Program-made: the position numbers and the translations under genes
Assembly: GCA_963580455.1 (NCBI GenBank)
Contig: OY756969.1
Location: forward strand, 10,431,501-10,495,500
Length of the DNA: 64,000 nucleotides
Source: Euonymus europaeus
Taxonomy: Eukaryota > Streptophyta > Magnoliopsida > Celastrales > Celastraceae
Direction: 5' to 3'
Notes under the pieces: generated by a model
The model's database searches: none
What the model was told of the DNA's origin: nothing
What the model saw: the letters and a program-made list of their open reading frames with translations, nothing else
Shown here: one piece after another, positions 49,646 to 61,207 of the stretch
Layout of the letters: the number at the start of each line of letters is the position of its first letter
Numbering within the stretch: position 1 is the stretch's first letter

Positions 49646-52600
49646 TGCATCCGAACCACATTCGCTTTACCAGGATGGTATTGCAAATTAAAATCAAAAT
49701 CCTCCAAGTACTCCATCCACCGCCTTTGCCGTAAGTTCAACTCTTTTCGGGTGAATAGGTACTTGAGGCTTTTGTGATCCGAGAACACCTCAAACGTCTC
49801 CCCGTAGAGATAATACCTCCACTGCTTAAGAGCAAATACCACTGCCGCCAACTCCAGATCATGCACTGGATAATTCCTCTCATGTGTCTTCAGCAACCTT
49901 GAACCATACTCTATCACTCGGCCCTGCTGCATCAACACACAACCCAACCCAACTCCAGATGCATCGCAATACACCTGATAGCCAACATTCCTCTCCGGAA
50001 CTACTAACACTGGAGGTGTTGTCAACCTCTTCTTCAGCTCTTCAAATGCGGCCTCACATTCTTCTGTCCACACAAACGGTGTACCCTTCTTCGTGAGCTG
50101 CGTCATCGGCGATGCAACTCTTGAAAAGTCCTCAATAAACCTCCGGTAGTAACCTGCCAACCCTAGGAAACTCCGAATCTCAGTCACATTCTTCGGTCTC
50201 TCCCAATTCAAAACCGACTCAACTTTGGAGTAGTCAACCGCTATGCCTTCTTGAGTGATCACATGGCCTAGGAACTTCACCTCTGTGGCCCAAAATTCAC
50301 ACTTACTCAATTTAGCATACAGTTGATTCTCTCTCAACGTCTGTAGCACCACCCTCAAGTGCTCCTCATGCTCTTCCTCCGTAGAAGAATAAATTAGAAT
50401 GTCATCTATGAAGACCACCACAAACCTATCCAAAAACGGTCGAACAACCCTCTGCATTAGGTCCATGAATACTGCTGGGGCATTCGTCAACCCAAACGGC
50501 ATCACAAGGAACTCATAATGCCCATAACGAGTTCTAAACGCTGTTTTCTGGATAACCTCATCCTTAATCCTCAATTGATGATAACCCGACCTCAAGTCAA
50601 TCTTAGAGAAATGCCTAGCACCTCTCAATTGGTCAAACAAATCATTGATTCTAGGCAACGGATACTTGTTCCTTACAGTAACCTTATTCAACTGCCTATA
50701 GTCTATACACATCCTCAAGCTTCCGTCTTTCTTCTTGACGAACAACACTGGTGCTCCCCACGGGGACACACTCGGCCTTATAAATCCCAACTCTATCAAC
50801 TCTTCCAACTGGTCACTCAACTCTTTCAACTCTGCGGGAGCCATCCGATATGGCGGAATCGATATCGGCTTGACGTTCGGATGCAACTCAATAGCAATGT
50901 CAATTTCCCTCTTCGGAGGTAATCCCGACAACTCTTCCGAAAATACATCCATAAATTCTTTCACCGCTCTAATCTCCGTGGCTACATCTCCCTTAGGAGC
51001 CGAAGTCCTCAAACTTGCTACTCTACAATCTTGGTAAAAAGGGTTATCCATGAAATGTGGGCATGGCATCCCCTTCGAACCCTGCAATTGGATCACCCCA
51101 CCCTCCGGTACTCTAAGAGTGATCCTCCTTTGCCAAAAATCAAGCAACCCTTGGTGCTTTGTCAACCAATCAACTCCGAGTATCACATCGAAGTCTTTGA
51201 AATCCAATACATACAAATCGGCTTCCAGAGACACCTCTCCAAACCGACACTCACATCCGAACACCACCCCCTCCAACATGGTAAAGTGTCCGAATGGTGA
51301 GGACACCGTAAACATGCGCCTAATCGGCGAAATCTCCACCTCTAGTGCGTTTGCTAACGAACTAGTAATAAAAGATGAAGTCACTCCAGAGTCAAACAAG
51401 ACCCTTGCCCAACAATTGGAAATCAAGAAAGTACCTCCAATGAAATTTGGATGCTCCTGCGCCTCCTGATGACCCAATGCAAAGACACGTCCCTCTACCA
51501 GCGCATTCTGCTGCTGTTGTGGCTGACGAGTTCCACCCCGCCCTCTTCCTCCTATTGGAACATTGGAAGGAAGAGCCGGAGGCGGTACTCTCGGTATACT
51601 CTGCTGCTGTGCTCTCTGGTTGCCCTCTGGACAATCTCTCTTCTGGTGGCCCGGCTTGCCACAACCATAACATCTATTCTCAGGGACTCTACACTCCCTT
51701 GCCTTATGCCCCTCCTTTCCACACCTGAAGCATGCTGTCTTACTCCAGGGAAGCTTAGGACCCTTGCTTCGATCCCATCTCTGCTGACGAAAGTCAGACT
51801 TCCGCCTCTTGTGACTAGAACCACTACCACCACCACTCTCAACAACTGGACGCTTCCTCTGAGCTTCACTCTTTTCACTCAACTCAAAGTCCAGCGCCAT
51901 TTCCACCGTGTCATTATATGATACTACTCTAGTGGCCATCACCATCCTACCAAGACTGGGAAGCAACCCATCTCGGTATCTCACCGCCTTCTTCGCATCA
52001 GTTGGAGCAAACTCCTTCCCATACCGGTATAGCTCCTCAAACTGCTTGGTGTACTGAGACACCGTCATCTCTGATGTCTGCAATAAATCAAGAAACTGCT
52101 TGGCCTTCTCAGTCTGCAAAGGTCTCGGCACAAACTTCTGCATGAACAACTGCTCAAAAGAAGTCCAAGTCAGCTCATTCCTCCTCTGACCCATGGACAT
52201 CCACCATTCATAGGCCACTCCACTCAAATAGTAAAACACAAACTTCACCCGTCGTTCATCAGGTATCTCCAACGTGTCCATCCTCATGCTCAACTGATTG
52301 AACCACTCCTCCGCCCCCACACCCGTTCCATCTCCGGAAAAGGTTGGAGGAGAAGTCCTCCTCAGCTGATCCACCTCGTACATGCCTCTTCCGGCTCTCG
52401 GTACTTCAACACCCTTAGTAGCAGCTCCCGGTATTACTCCCTCGGTACGAACCCCCGCAACTCCCATAGCCTGTGCCACAGCCTGTGCTATGGTCTGTGC
52501 TTGTGTCTGCGCCATTGTCATCATGAAACTGGCAAGACCCTCCATGGTCACTGGTTGCCCCCCTGTAGCGACAGGAGCAACCGATCCCGCAGGTGGTACC

Positions 52601-52803
52601 TGCTGACCCTCACTCTCAGTAGGTAGTCCATCGTGAACTATCTCCTCCTCTCTCAACTCTGGCTCCACATTCGGAACCGAATCCTCCGTACTAGGAGTGC
52701 CTCTAGCAACTACGGCAACCCTAGCACCACGGCCTCTACCACGGCCTCTGCCTCGAGGTACTTCAGTCCCACTCTTGGACCGCGTAGTCCTACGGGTATT
52801 CAT
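49642..52803 (-). CDS. Gag-protease-reverse transcriptase-RNase H polyprotein, broken before integrase
   Basis: This frame makes the particle protein and the enzymes that copy the element. I chose the ATG at 52803 ([10 protein letters not shown], then a basic GRGRGRG run), typical for this clade, rather than the upstream in-frame ATG at 52872. From that start: gag core about 140-310 ([29 protein letters not shown]), two CCHC zinc knuckles at 358-371 and 378-391, protease with DSG at 471-473, reverse transcriptase about 650-850 with FIDD at 798-801, RNase H about 930-1040 with VYCDAS and DHKSL. It ends prematurely at the TGA 49642-49644, just after HPGKANVV, through loss of one base near 49653; integrase continues in another frame. 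Length is otherwise full for the family. The single break probably makes the element non-autonomous. Confidence 0.93.
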   Translation of the reverse strand: MNTRRTTRSKSGTEVPRGRGRGRGRGARVAVVARGTPSTEDSVPNVEPELREEEIVHDGLPTESEGQQVPPAGSVAPVATGGQPVTMEGLASFMMTMAQTQAQTIAQAVAQAMGVAGVRTEGVIPGAATKGVEVPRAGRGMYEVDQLRRTSPPTFSGDGTGVGAEEWFNQLSMRMDTLEIPDERRVKFVFYYLSGVAYEWWMSMGQRRNELTWTSFEQLFMQKFVPRPLQTEKAKQFLDLLQTSEMTVSQYTKQFEELYRYGKEFAPTDAKKAVRYRDGLLPSLGRMVMATRVVSYNDTVEMALDFELSEKSEAQRKRPVVESGGGSGSSHKRRKSDFRQQRWDRSKGPKLPWSKTACFRCGKEGHKARECRVPENRCYGCGKPGHQKRDCPEGNQRAQQQSIPRVPPPALPSNVPIGGRGRGGTRQPQQQQNALVEGRVFALGHQEAQEHPNFIGGTFLISNCWARVLFDSGVTSSFITSSLANALEVEISPIRRMFTVSSPFGHFTMLEGVVFGCECRFGEVSLEADLYVLDFKDFDVILGVDWLTKHQGLLDFWQRRITLRVPEGGVIQLQGSKGMPCPHFMDNPFYQDCRVASLRTSAPKGDVATEIRAVKEFMDVFSEELSGLPPKREIDIAIELHPNVKPISIPPYRMAPAELKELSDQLEELIELGFIRPSVSPWGAPVLFVKKKDGSLRMCIDYRQLNKVTVRNKYPLPRINDLFDQLRGARHFSKIDLRSGYHQLRIKDEVIQKTAFRTRYGHYEFLVMPFGLTNAPAVFMDLMQRVVRPFLDRFVVVFIDDILIYSSTEEEHEEHLRVVLQTLRENQLYAKLSKCEFWATEVKFLGHVITQEGIAVDYSKVESVLNWERPKNVTEIRSFLGLAGYYRRFIEDFSRVASPMTQLTKKGTPFVWTEECEAAFEELKKRLTTPPVLVVPERNVGYQVYCDASGVGLGCVLMQQGRVIEYGSRLLKTHERNYPVHDLELAAVVFALKQWRYYLYGETFEVFSDHKSLKYLFTRKELNLRQRRWMEYLEDFDFNLQYHPGKANVVRMH

Positions 52804-52963
52804 CTGCATGGCAAACAGACAATACCATTTAATACACAACTCAACAGAGGATTTATTAGGGATAGGAAACATACCGGATCAGCAGCGGTTGTGACATGGC
52901 CTGGACTACACTACTATACATCTAGGACCCATCCCCGATCCTACATAATAACAAACCAACCTC

Positions 52964-52975
52964 CCTCCGATACCA
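52964..52975 (-). other. Primer-binding site, initiator tRNA-Met type
   Basis: On the minus strand TGGTATCGGAGG starts three bases after the end of the 5' LTR. It matches the usual plant initiator tRNA-Met primer-binding sequence TGGTATCAGAGC at 10 of 12 positions. The two mismatches could reduce priming or be lineage-specific. Confidence 0.8.
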
Positions 52976-53518
52976 AACTGTGACGCCCCGATCCCCGGGA
53001 CGCCAGGTGCCCTCTCTGACACCGTCCTAGGTCACAAGTGTGAACATCCGGGATGAACCGAAATTCCGGCAGTACCTCCCTGTATATCGAGGAGTGCCCA
53101 CCTACATCAGAAACGCAGCGACAATCATCACACTAGCAACCTAGCATCCAGGCCTCAGGCCTCAATCACAAGCAATCTTGATCCTAGAGCCTCAGGCCCT
53201 CCACTACCAGCATGCACAAACTGATAGCTTTAAATATAAATCATCACACAGATCTATATATCTCAAGCATATAACCATCATCATCAAACATCATAATCAT
53301 ACAAGCACTATCCATGCCACATGGTTATATACACGACTCTGACATACAAAATAAAACAACAACATGCATAGAGTATGTCTCGTGCAATCCCAATCCTACC
53401 CAGGGCCATCCATGTCACATCCCGTCTCACTGATCCGCACCACCAGTACCTGTACCAGTGTCACCTGTAGAAGACAGAAAGTAGGGGAGTGAGCTAGAAG
53501 CTCAGTAGGGTATAAGAG

Positions 53519-53526
53519 TTTATAAG
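53519..53526 (-). promoter_or_regulatory. Possible TATA box of the Tekay-type element
   Basis: The minus strand reads CTTATAAAC here. It lies next to the conserved GAGCTAGAAGCTCAGTAGG block shared with the solo LTR, and the 3' LTR has the same motif at 46530-46537. It would place about 1.55 kb of U3 upstream. The solo LTR lacks a clear TATA at the same place, so confidence is low. Confidence 0.3.
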
Positions 53527-54743
53527 AAGTAAGGCCGAACCAATCAAAGGACAATGAACCAACATGTATCTTCAACATGCACGTATACTCAACAAGCACA
53601 TATAACAACAATCCAAGTAATCCCCTCACCCTGAGCAATCAACAATACTACCATGTCTCATACATGTAGCATCCAACAGGGAGCAAGCTCCACCACAACA
53701 ACGCTCCTGGGATTACCTGGTTGCGTGAAACTATCACGCCCGCACATAGCCAGCTAGGTCGCTCTCCAACCTTCGCCCAAGTGCGTTATCCCAACACAGA
53801 GTTCACGTGACCCGGTGGCAACTCTCTTCACCTGTCATCCCTCCATGAGGCTTTCAAGGAACCTAAGAGTCCCCGAGTCCATACTCGAGTCCCCCATGCA
53901 TCTCTAATGCAATTATGCAATGTCATGCCGAATAGATATATACATGTGAACATCCTACATATATAACTACCGTGATGCATGAACGGAATTCAACTCGTGC
54001 CCGTATGAGACGGAACACACAAATCGGGTCATGCATACAATCCACAATCAATAATTAACCACACATTGGCTCATTTCCCCTTAGAAGCAATTAAGGTGGA
54101 AACACAACAAAAGGACCAATGAAGAATCGAAACGCTATTTAGAAAGGAGAACGGACGATAGAAAAGAATCGGTTAGGAATCCCTACCTCGTGTCGAGCAA
54201 TTTACCACAAATCCCCAAATTTCGTTTCTAGGGTTTCGGTTTGCCCAAACCTACAATGTGGCAAAACCGGACCCTCATACGCATCAATATATCAACCACA
54301 ACTCATATAAACATCAATTTAAATCAGTAAATTCGAAATCACTTACTTCTCTCTCTAGAAATTCATTCCAAAATCCTCCAAAGTCACTCCAAGCTCAACT
54401 CAACTCCAAAACACAAACCAATCTACATAAACATCCAAAATCAACCTATAATCAACATATCTAAAGCATAGAGTTCATCTCCCTAAGAATCAAACAAATC
54501 TAACAAAAACCTAGAATTTCAAAAACTATGGGAAACTTACCAAAACTCCAAAAATCAAGCTTGAATCTTCCTCCCCAGGCTTCAATGGTCACCAATCTTC
54601 AATTCCCAAGCCAAAATTCTACCCAAAAGCTCCTTCTCTCTCTTCTTCTCTCTCACTTTCTCTCTCTACACGGAAGAAACCAGAGAAAACTAAAAAAGAA
54701 GAAGGATTTTCGTGTTTTTAAAGTTTTCTGGGCGGGTAGCGCC

Positions 54744-54869
54744 CTTCCAGCGCTCCAGCGCTGGAAGTGCACTTGGCTCTGCCCAGAAAATGCTCTTCCA
54801 GCGTTCCAGCGCTGGAAGTGCACTTGGCTCTGCCCAGAAAACGCTCTTCCAGCGCTCCAGCGCTGGAAG
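54744..54869. promoter_or_regulatory. Three 24-bp palindromes in U3 of the 5' LTR
   Basis: Copies at 54744-54767, 54795-54818 and 54846-54869, exactly 51 bp apart. The first and third are perfect (arms CTTCCAGCGCT and AGCGCTGGAAG around CC); the middle copy has GCGTTCC in place of GCGCTCC, so one arm carries a mismatch. The 3' LTR has only two copies, so the unit was gained in one LTR or lost from the other after insertion, or differed through template switching. Confidence 0.65.
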
Positions 54870-57800
54870 GGCGCTCAACTCTGTTTTCTATTTTTTTCCT
54901 ATGTTTTCTACTTTCCCATTTACATCCGTCTCGGTCTAAGCTTCGATTTGATATATTATGGGCCCGAAACGGACATGTATACAAAAAGTTATGGCCCATT
55001 TACCGAACCTAACTCAAAACCATTATTCCATGATTCCGTACCTCATGGATCTTCCGAAACTCGACTCAAACTTAAATCTTTTTGGGTCGGGGTTTCACAA
55101 GAGCAACTTCAGACCATCAAAATTGCTTGGGGTACACTTTTTATTGTTCTTCTATGTTATTTCGATGCCAAAACTCCAACTTTATATGACAAATGGACAA
55201 AATTGTTTAAAGCTCCTCCATAAGGAGAGTTGAGCAACTTCGGACCATCAAAGTTGCTCGGTATACACTTTTTATTGTTCTTCTATGTCACATTTTACGA
55301 GTATAAGCTTCCATGAGTATTTCGATGCCAAAACTCCAACTTTCTATGACAAATTGACAAAACCGTTAAAAGCTCCTCCATAGAGAGAGTTGAGCAACTT
55401 CGGACCATAACAGTTGCTCGGTGTAGAATTTTTATTGTTCTTCTTTGTCACATTTTACGAGTATAAGCTTCCGTGACTATTTTGATTCCAAAACATCAAC
55501 TTTCTATGACAAATTGACAAAAACGTAAAAAGCTCCTCCATAGAGAGAGTTGAGCAATTTCGGACCATCAAAGTTACTCAGCATACTCTTTTTACTATTC
55601 TTCTTTGTCAAATTTTACTAGTATAAGTTTCGTAGATTATTTTGTTGTCAAGATAACAAATTTCATTCTAAATTGGGCAAAACTATTAAAACCACCTCCA
55701 ACGGGAGAGTTGAGCAATTTCAGACCGTCAAAGTTGCTCGGTGTATACCTTTTCTTGTTCTTCTATGTCACATTTTACGAGTATAATATTCCACGAATAT
55801 TTCGATGCCAAAACACAAACTTGCTTTGACAAATGGACAAAACTGGTAAAAGCTCCTCCATAGAGAGAGTTGAGCAACTTCGGACCGTCAAAGTTGGTCT
55901 GGGTAAACTTTTTATTGTTTTTTATGTCAAATTTTATTAGTATAGGCTTTCTTGATTATTTCGATGCCAAAACACCAACTTTCTATGGCAAATGGACAAA
56001 ATCATTAAAAACTCCTCCATAGAGAGAGTTGAGCAACGTCGGACCATCATAGTTGCTTGGCGTACACTTTTTATTGTTCTTCTCTGTCAAATTTTACGAG
56101 TATAGGCTTTCTTGATTGTTTCGATGCCAAAACCCAGACTTTCTATGAAAAATGGATAAAATCGTTAAAAGCTCCTCCATAGAGATAGTTGAGCAACTTT
56201 GGACCATCATAGTTGATTGGCGTACACTTTTTATGGTTCTTCTATGTCAAATTTTACGAGTATAAGCTTTCATGATTATTTCTATTCCAAAACACCAACT
56301 TTCTATGACAAATTGATAAAACCGTTAAAAGCTCCTCCATAGAGAGAGTTGAGCAACTTCATACCATATAAGTTGCTCGGTGTACAATTTTTATTATTCT
56401 CTTATGTCAAATTTAACAAGTATAAACTCCATAGATTATTTCGATACCAAAACTCCAACTTCGTTATTAATTGGGCAAAACTATTAAAAACACCTCCAAC
56501 GGGAGAGTTGAGCAATTGAAGACCGTCAAAGTTGCTCGGTGTACACCTTTTATTGTTCTTTTATGTCACATTTTACCCGTATATGCTTCCAAAACTATTT
56601 TGATGCCAAAACACCAACTTTCTATGACAAATGGACAAAACCCGTAAAAGCTCCTCCATAGAGAGAATTGAGCAACTTCGGACCATCAAAGTTGCTCGCC
56701 GTAAACTTTTTATTGTTCTTCTATGTCAAATTTTATGAGTATAGGCTTCCTAGATTATTTCGATGCCAAAACCCTGACTTTCTATGACAAATGGAGAAAA
56801 TCGTTAAAAGCTCCTCCATAAAGAGAGTTGAGCAACTTCGGACCGTCATAGTTGCTTGGCGTACACTTTTTATTGTTCCTCTGTGTTAAATTTTACGAGT
56901 ATAAGCTTCCATGATTATTTCGATGTCAAAATAACAACTTTCTTTTACAAATTTACAAAACCGATAAAAGCTCCTCCATAGAGAGAGTTGACCAACTTCG
57001 GATCATCAAAGTTGCTCGGCGTACACTTTTAACTATTCTTCTATTTGAAATTTTACGAGTATAAGCTTTCATGATTATTTCGATGCCAAAACACCAACTT
57101 TCTATGACAAATGGACAAAAACCATTAAAAACTCCTCCGTACAGAGAGTTCAGCAACTTCTGACCATCAAAGTTGCTCGGTGTACACTTTTTATTGTTCT
57201 CTTATGCCAAATTTTACGAGTATCAACTCCATAAATTATTTCGATACCAAAACTCCAACTTTGTACACAAGAGGATGAAAACGTTAAAGGCTCCTCCGTG
57301 GATAAAATTGAGTAATTACGAATCATCAACATTGTTAGGTATACACTTTTTATTGTTTCTTTATGTCCAAATTTACTAGTAGTCGCTTGGTAGATTTTTT
57401 TGTTGTCCAGATAACAAATTTCGTTCTAAATTGGTCAAAACTATTAAAAACACCTCCAAAGGGAGAGTTGAGCAATTTCAGACCATCAAAGTTGCTCGGT
57501 GTACACCTTTTATTGTTCTTCTATGTCACATTTTACCTGTATAAGCTTCCAAGACTATTTCGATGCCAAAACACCAACTTTCTATGACAAATGGAAAAAA
57601 CCGGTAAAAGCTCCTCCATAGAGAGAGTTGAGCAACTTCGGACCATCAAAGTTGCTCAGCGTACACTTTTTTATTGTTCTTCAATGTCAAATTTTATGAA
57701 TATAGGCTTCCTTGATTATTTCGATTCCAAAACCCTGACGTTCTATGACAAATGGACAAAATCGTTAAAAAATCCTCCATATAGACATTTGAGCAACTTC

Positions 57801-60149
57801 GGACCATCAAAGTTGGTCGGGGTAAACTTTTTATTGTTCTTCTATGTCAAATTTTATGAGTATAGGCTTCCTAGATTATATCGACGCCAAAACCCTGACT
57901 TTCTATGAGAAATGGACAAAATCGTTAAAAGCACCTCCATAGAGAGAGTTGAGCAACTTCGAACCATCATAGTTGCTTGGCGTATACTTTTTATTGTTCT
58001 TCTATGTCAATTGTACAAGTATAAGCTTCTATGATTATTTCGATGTCAAAACACTAACTTTCTTTTACAAATTGACAAAACCGTTAAAAGCTCCTTCATA
58101 GAGAGAGTTGAGCAACTTCGGACCATCAAAGTTGCTCGGTGTACACTTTTAATTGTTCTTCTATTTCAAATTTTACGAGTATAAGCTTTCATGATTATTT
58201 TGATGCCAAAACACCAACTTTTTACGACAAATGGACAAAAACCGTTAAAAGCTCCTACGTAGAGAGAGTTGAGCAACTTCTGACCATCAAATTTGCTCAG
58301 TGTACACTTTTTATTATTCTCTTGTGTCAAATTTTAGGAGTATAAACTCCATAGATTATTTCGATGCCAAAACCCCAACTTTGTACACAATAGAACAAAA
58401 ATGTTAAAGGCTCCTCCATGGATAGAATTGAGTAATTCCAAATCATCAACATTGATAGATATATACCTTTTATTGTTACTTTATGTCAAAATTTACTAGT
58501 ATTCGCTTCGTAGATTGTTTTGTTGTCACGATAACAAATTTTGTTCTTAATTGGGCAAAACTATTAAAAACACCTCCAACGGAAGAGTAGAGCAATTTCA
58601 GACCGTCAAAGTTGCTAGGTGTACAACTTTTATTGTTCTTCTATGTCACATTTTACCAGTATAAGCTTCCAAGACAATTTTGATGCCAAAACACTAACTT
58701 TCTATGACAAATGGACAAAACCGGTAAAAGCTCCTCCATATAGAGAGTTGAGCAACTTCGGACCATCAAAGTTGCTCGGGGTACACTTTTTATTGTTCTT
58801 CTATGTCAAATTTTATGAGTATAGGCTTCCTTGACTATTTTGATGCCAAAACCCTGACTTTCTATGACAAATGGACAAAATCGTTAAAAGCTCCTCCATA
58901 GAGATAGTTGAGCAACTTCGAACCATCATAGTTCTTGGCGTACACTTTTTATTGTTCTTCTATGTCAAATTTTACGAGTATAAGCTTTCATGATTATTTC
59001 GATGCCAAAACACCAACTTTCTATGACAAATTGATAAAACCGATAAAAGCACCTTCATAGATAGGGTTGAGCAAGTTCAGACCACAAAAGTTTCTCGGTG
59101 TACACTTTTTATTGTTCTCTTATGTCAAATTTTATGAGTATAAACTACATAGATTATTTCGATACCAAAACTCCAAATTTGTACACAAGAGGACAAAAAC
59201 GTTAAAGGCTCCTCCATGGATAGAATTGAGTAATTCCGAATCATCGACATTAATAAGTATACACTTTTTATTGTTTCTTTATGTCCAAATTTACTAGTAT
59301 TCGCTTCGTAGATTGTTTTGTTGTCAAGATAACAATTTTTGTTCTTAATTGGGCCAATCTTTTAAAAACACCTCCAACGGGAGAGTTGAGCAATTTCAGA
59401 CCGTCAAATTTGCTCGGTGTACACCTTTTATTGTTCTTCTATGTCACATTTTACCAGTATAAGCTTTCAAGACTATTTCGATGCCAGAACACCAACTTTC
59501 TATGACAAATAGACAAAACCGTTAAAAGCTCCTCCATAGATAGAGTTGAGCAACTTCGGACCATCAAAGTCGGTCGGGGTACACTTTTTATAGTTCTTCT
59601 ATGTCAAACTTTATGAGTATAGGATTCCTAGATTATTTCGATGCAAAAACCCTAACTTTCTATGACAAATGGGCAAAATCGTTAAAAGCTCCTCCATAGA
59701 GAGAGTTGAGCAACCTCGGACCATCATAGTTGCTTGGCGTACACTTTTTATTGTTCTTCTATGTCAAATTTTATGAGTATAAGCTTCCATGATTATTTCG
59801 ATGTCAAAACACCAACTTTCTTTTACAAATTGACAAAAGCGTTAAAAGCTCCTCCATAGAGAGAGTTGAGCAACTTCGGACCATCATAGTTTCTTAGCGT
59901 ACACTTTTTATTGTTCTTCTATGTCAAATTCTACAAGTATAAGCTTCAATGATTATTTCGATGTCAAAACACCAACTTTCTCTTGCAAATTGACAAAATC
60001 GTTAAAAGATCCGCCATAGAAAGAGTTGAGCAACTTTTGACCATCAAAGTTGCTCGGTGTACACTTTTTATTATTCTCTTATGTCAAATTTTACGAGTAT
60101 AAACTCCATAGATAATTTCGATGCCAAAACCCCAACTTTGTACACAAGA

Positions 60150-61207
60150 GCACAAAAACGTTAAAGGCTCCTCCATGGATAGAATTGAGTAATTCCGAAT
60201 CATCAACATTGATAGGTATACACTTTTTATTGTTTCTTTATGTCCAAATTTATTAGTATTCGATTCGTAGATTGTTTTGTTTTCAAGATAAAAAAATTTC
60301 TTCTTAATTGGGCAAAACTATTAAAAACACCTCCAACGGGAGAGTTGAGCAATTTCAGACCGTCAAAGTTACTTTGTACACAAGAGGACAAAAACATTAA
60401 AGGCTCCTCCATGGATATAATTGAGTAATTCCGAATCATCAACATGGATAGGTATACACTTTTTATTGTTTTTTTAAGTCCAAATTTACTAGTATTCGCT
60501 TCGTAGATTGTTTTGTTGTCGAGAAAACAAATTTCGTTAATAATTGGGCAAAACTATTAAAAACACCTCCAACTGGAGAGTTGAGCAATTTCAGACCGTC
60601 AAAGTTGCTCGTTGTATACCTTTTATTGTTCTTCTATGTCACATTTTACCAGTATAAGCTTCCAATACTATTTCGATGCCAAAACACCAACTTTCTATGA
60701 TAAATGGACAAAACCGGTAAAAGCTCCTCTGTATTGAGAGTTGAGCAACTTCAGACCATCAACGTTGCTCGGAGTACACTTTTTATTGTTCTTCTTTTCA
60801 AATTTTATGATAATAGGATTCCTAGATCATTTCGATGCCAAAACCCTGACTTTCTATGACAAATGAACAAAATTGTTAAAAGCTCCTCCATAGAGAGAGT
60901 TGAGCAACTTCGGACCATCATAGTTCCTTGGCTTACACTTTTTATTGTTCTTCCATGTCAAATTTTACGAGTATAAGCTTCCATGATTATTCCGATGTCA
61001 AAACACCAACTTTCTTTTACAAATTGACAAAACCGTTAAAAGCTTCTCCATAGAGAGAGTTGAGCAATTTCGAACCATCAAAGTTGCTCGGTGTACACTT
61101 TTAATTGTTCTTCTATTTCAAATTTTACGAGTATAAACTCCATAGATTATTTCGATACCAAAACTCCAACTTTCTATGACAAATGGACAAAAATCGTTAA
61201 AAGCTCC
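60150..61207 (+). repeat. Near-identical copy of 62943-64000 (offset 2793 bp)
   Basis: The two stretches match over at least 1058 bp and the match runs off the window end. I noticed one difference: AAAAGCTCC near 60876 against AAAACCTCC near 63669. Both include the same 76-bp truncated monomer, so the truncation came before the duplication. This looks like one of the youngest duplications in the window. Confidence 0.87.
60368..60443 (+). repeat. Truncated 76-bp satellite monomer
   Basis: GTCAAAGTTAC passes directly to TTTGTACACAAGAGG, removing about 84 bp and joining a Q-type end to the middle of a P-type unit. The identical junction is present at 63161-63236 in the duplicated segment. Confidence 0.8.

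Larger units (their letters stand above)
45990..55099 (-). mobile_element. Nearly complete Tekay/Del-type chromovirus (Ty3/gypsy)
   Basis: A 9110-bp element on the minus strand: 5' LTR 52979-55099, primer-binding site, gag-protease-reverse transcriptase-RNase H, integrase with a C-terminal chromodomain-like tail, polypurine tract, 3' LTR 45990-48046. A perfect 5-bp target-site duplication (AGAGC) shows a single intact insertion into satellite. The order protease-RT-RNase H-integrase defines Ty3/gypsy; the chromodomain-like tail and its sequence style point to the Tekay (Del) clade. The only coding defect I found is a one-base frameshift near 49653. The LTRs differ by about 30 substitutions by eye (about 1.5 percent) plus three indels, so insertion is fairly recent. 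Confidence 0.95.
52979..55099 (-). repeat. 5' LTR of the Tekay-type element
   Basis: 2121 bp, with the same ends as the 3' LTR. It is 64 bp longer because of one extra 51-bp unit carrying the palindrome, about 12 bp more in a CT-rich run near 54640, and one extra T near 54896. As the 5' LTR on the minus strand it would carry the promoter driving the element. Plus-strand open frames in it (54258-54464, 54528-55223) and the minus frames at 54690-54999 are not genes. Confidence 0.95.

Noticed and set aside
51031..52983. Plus-strand open frames opposite the gag-pol region (49884-52983)
   Set aside because: They are antisense shadows of a well-supported minus-strand polyprotein.
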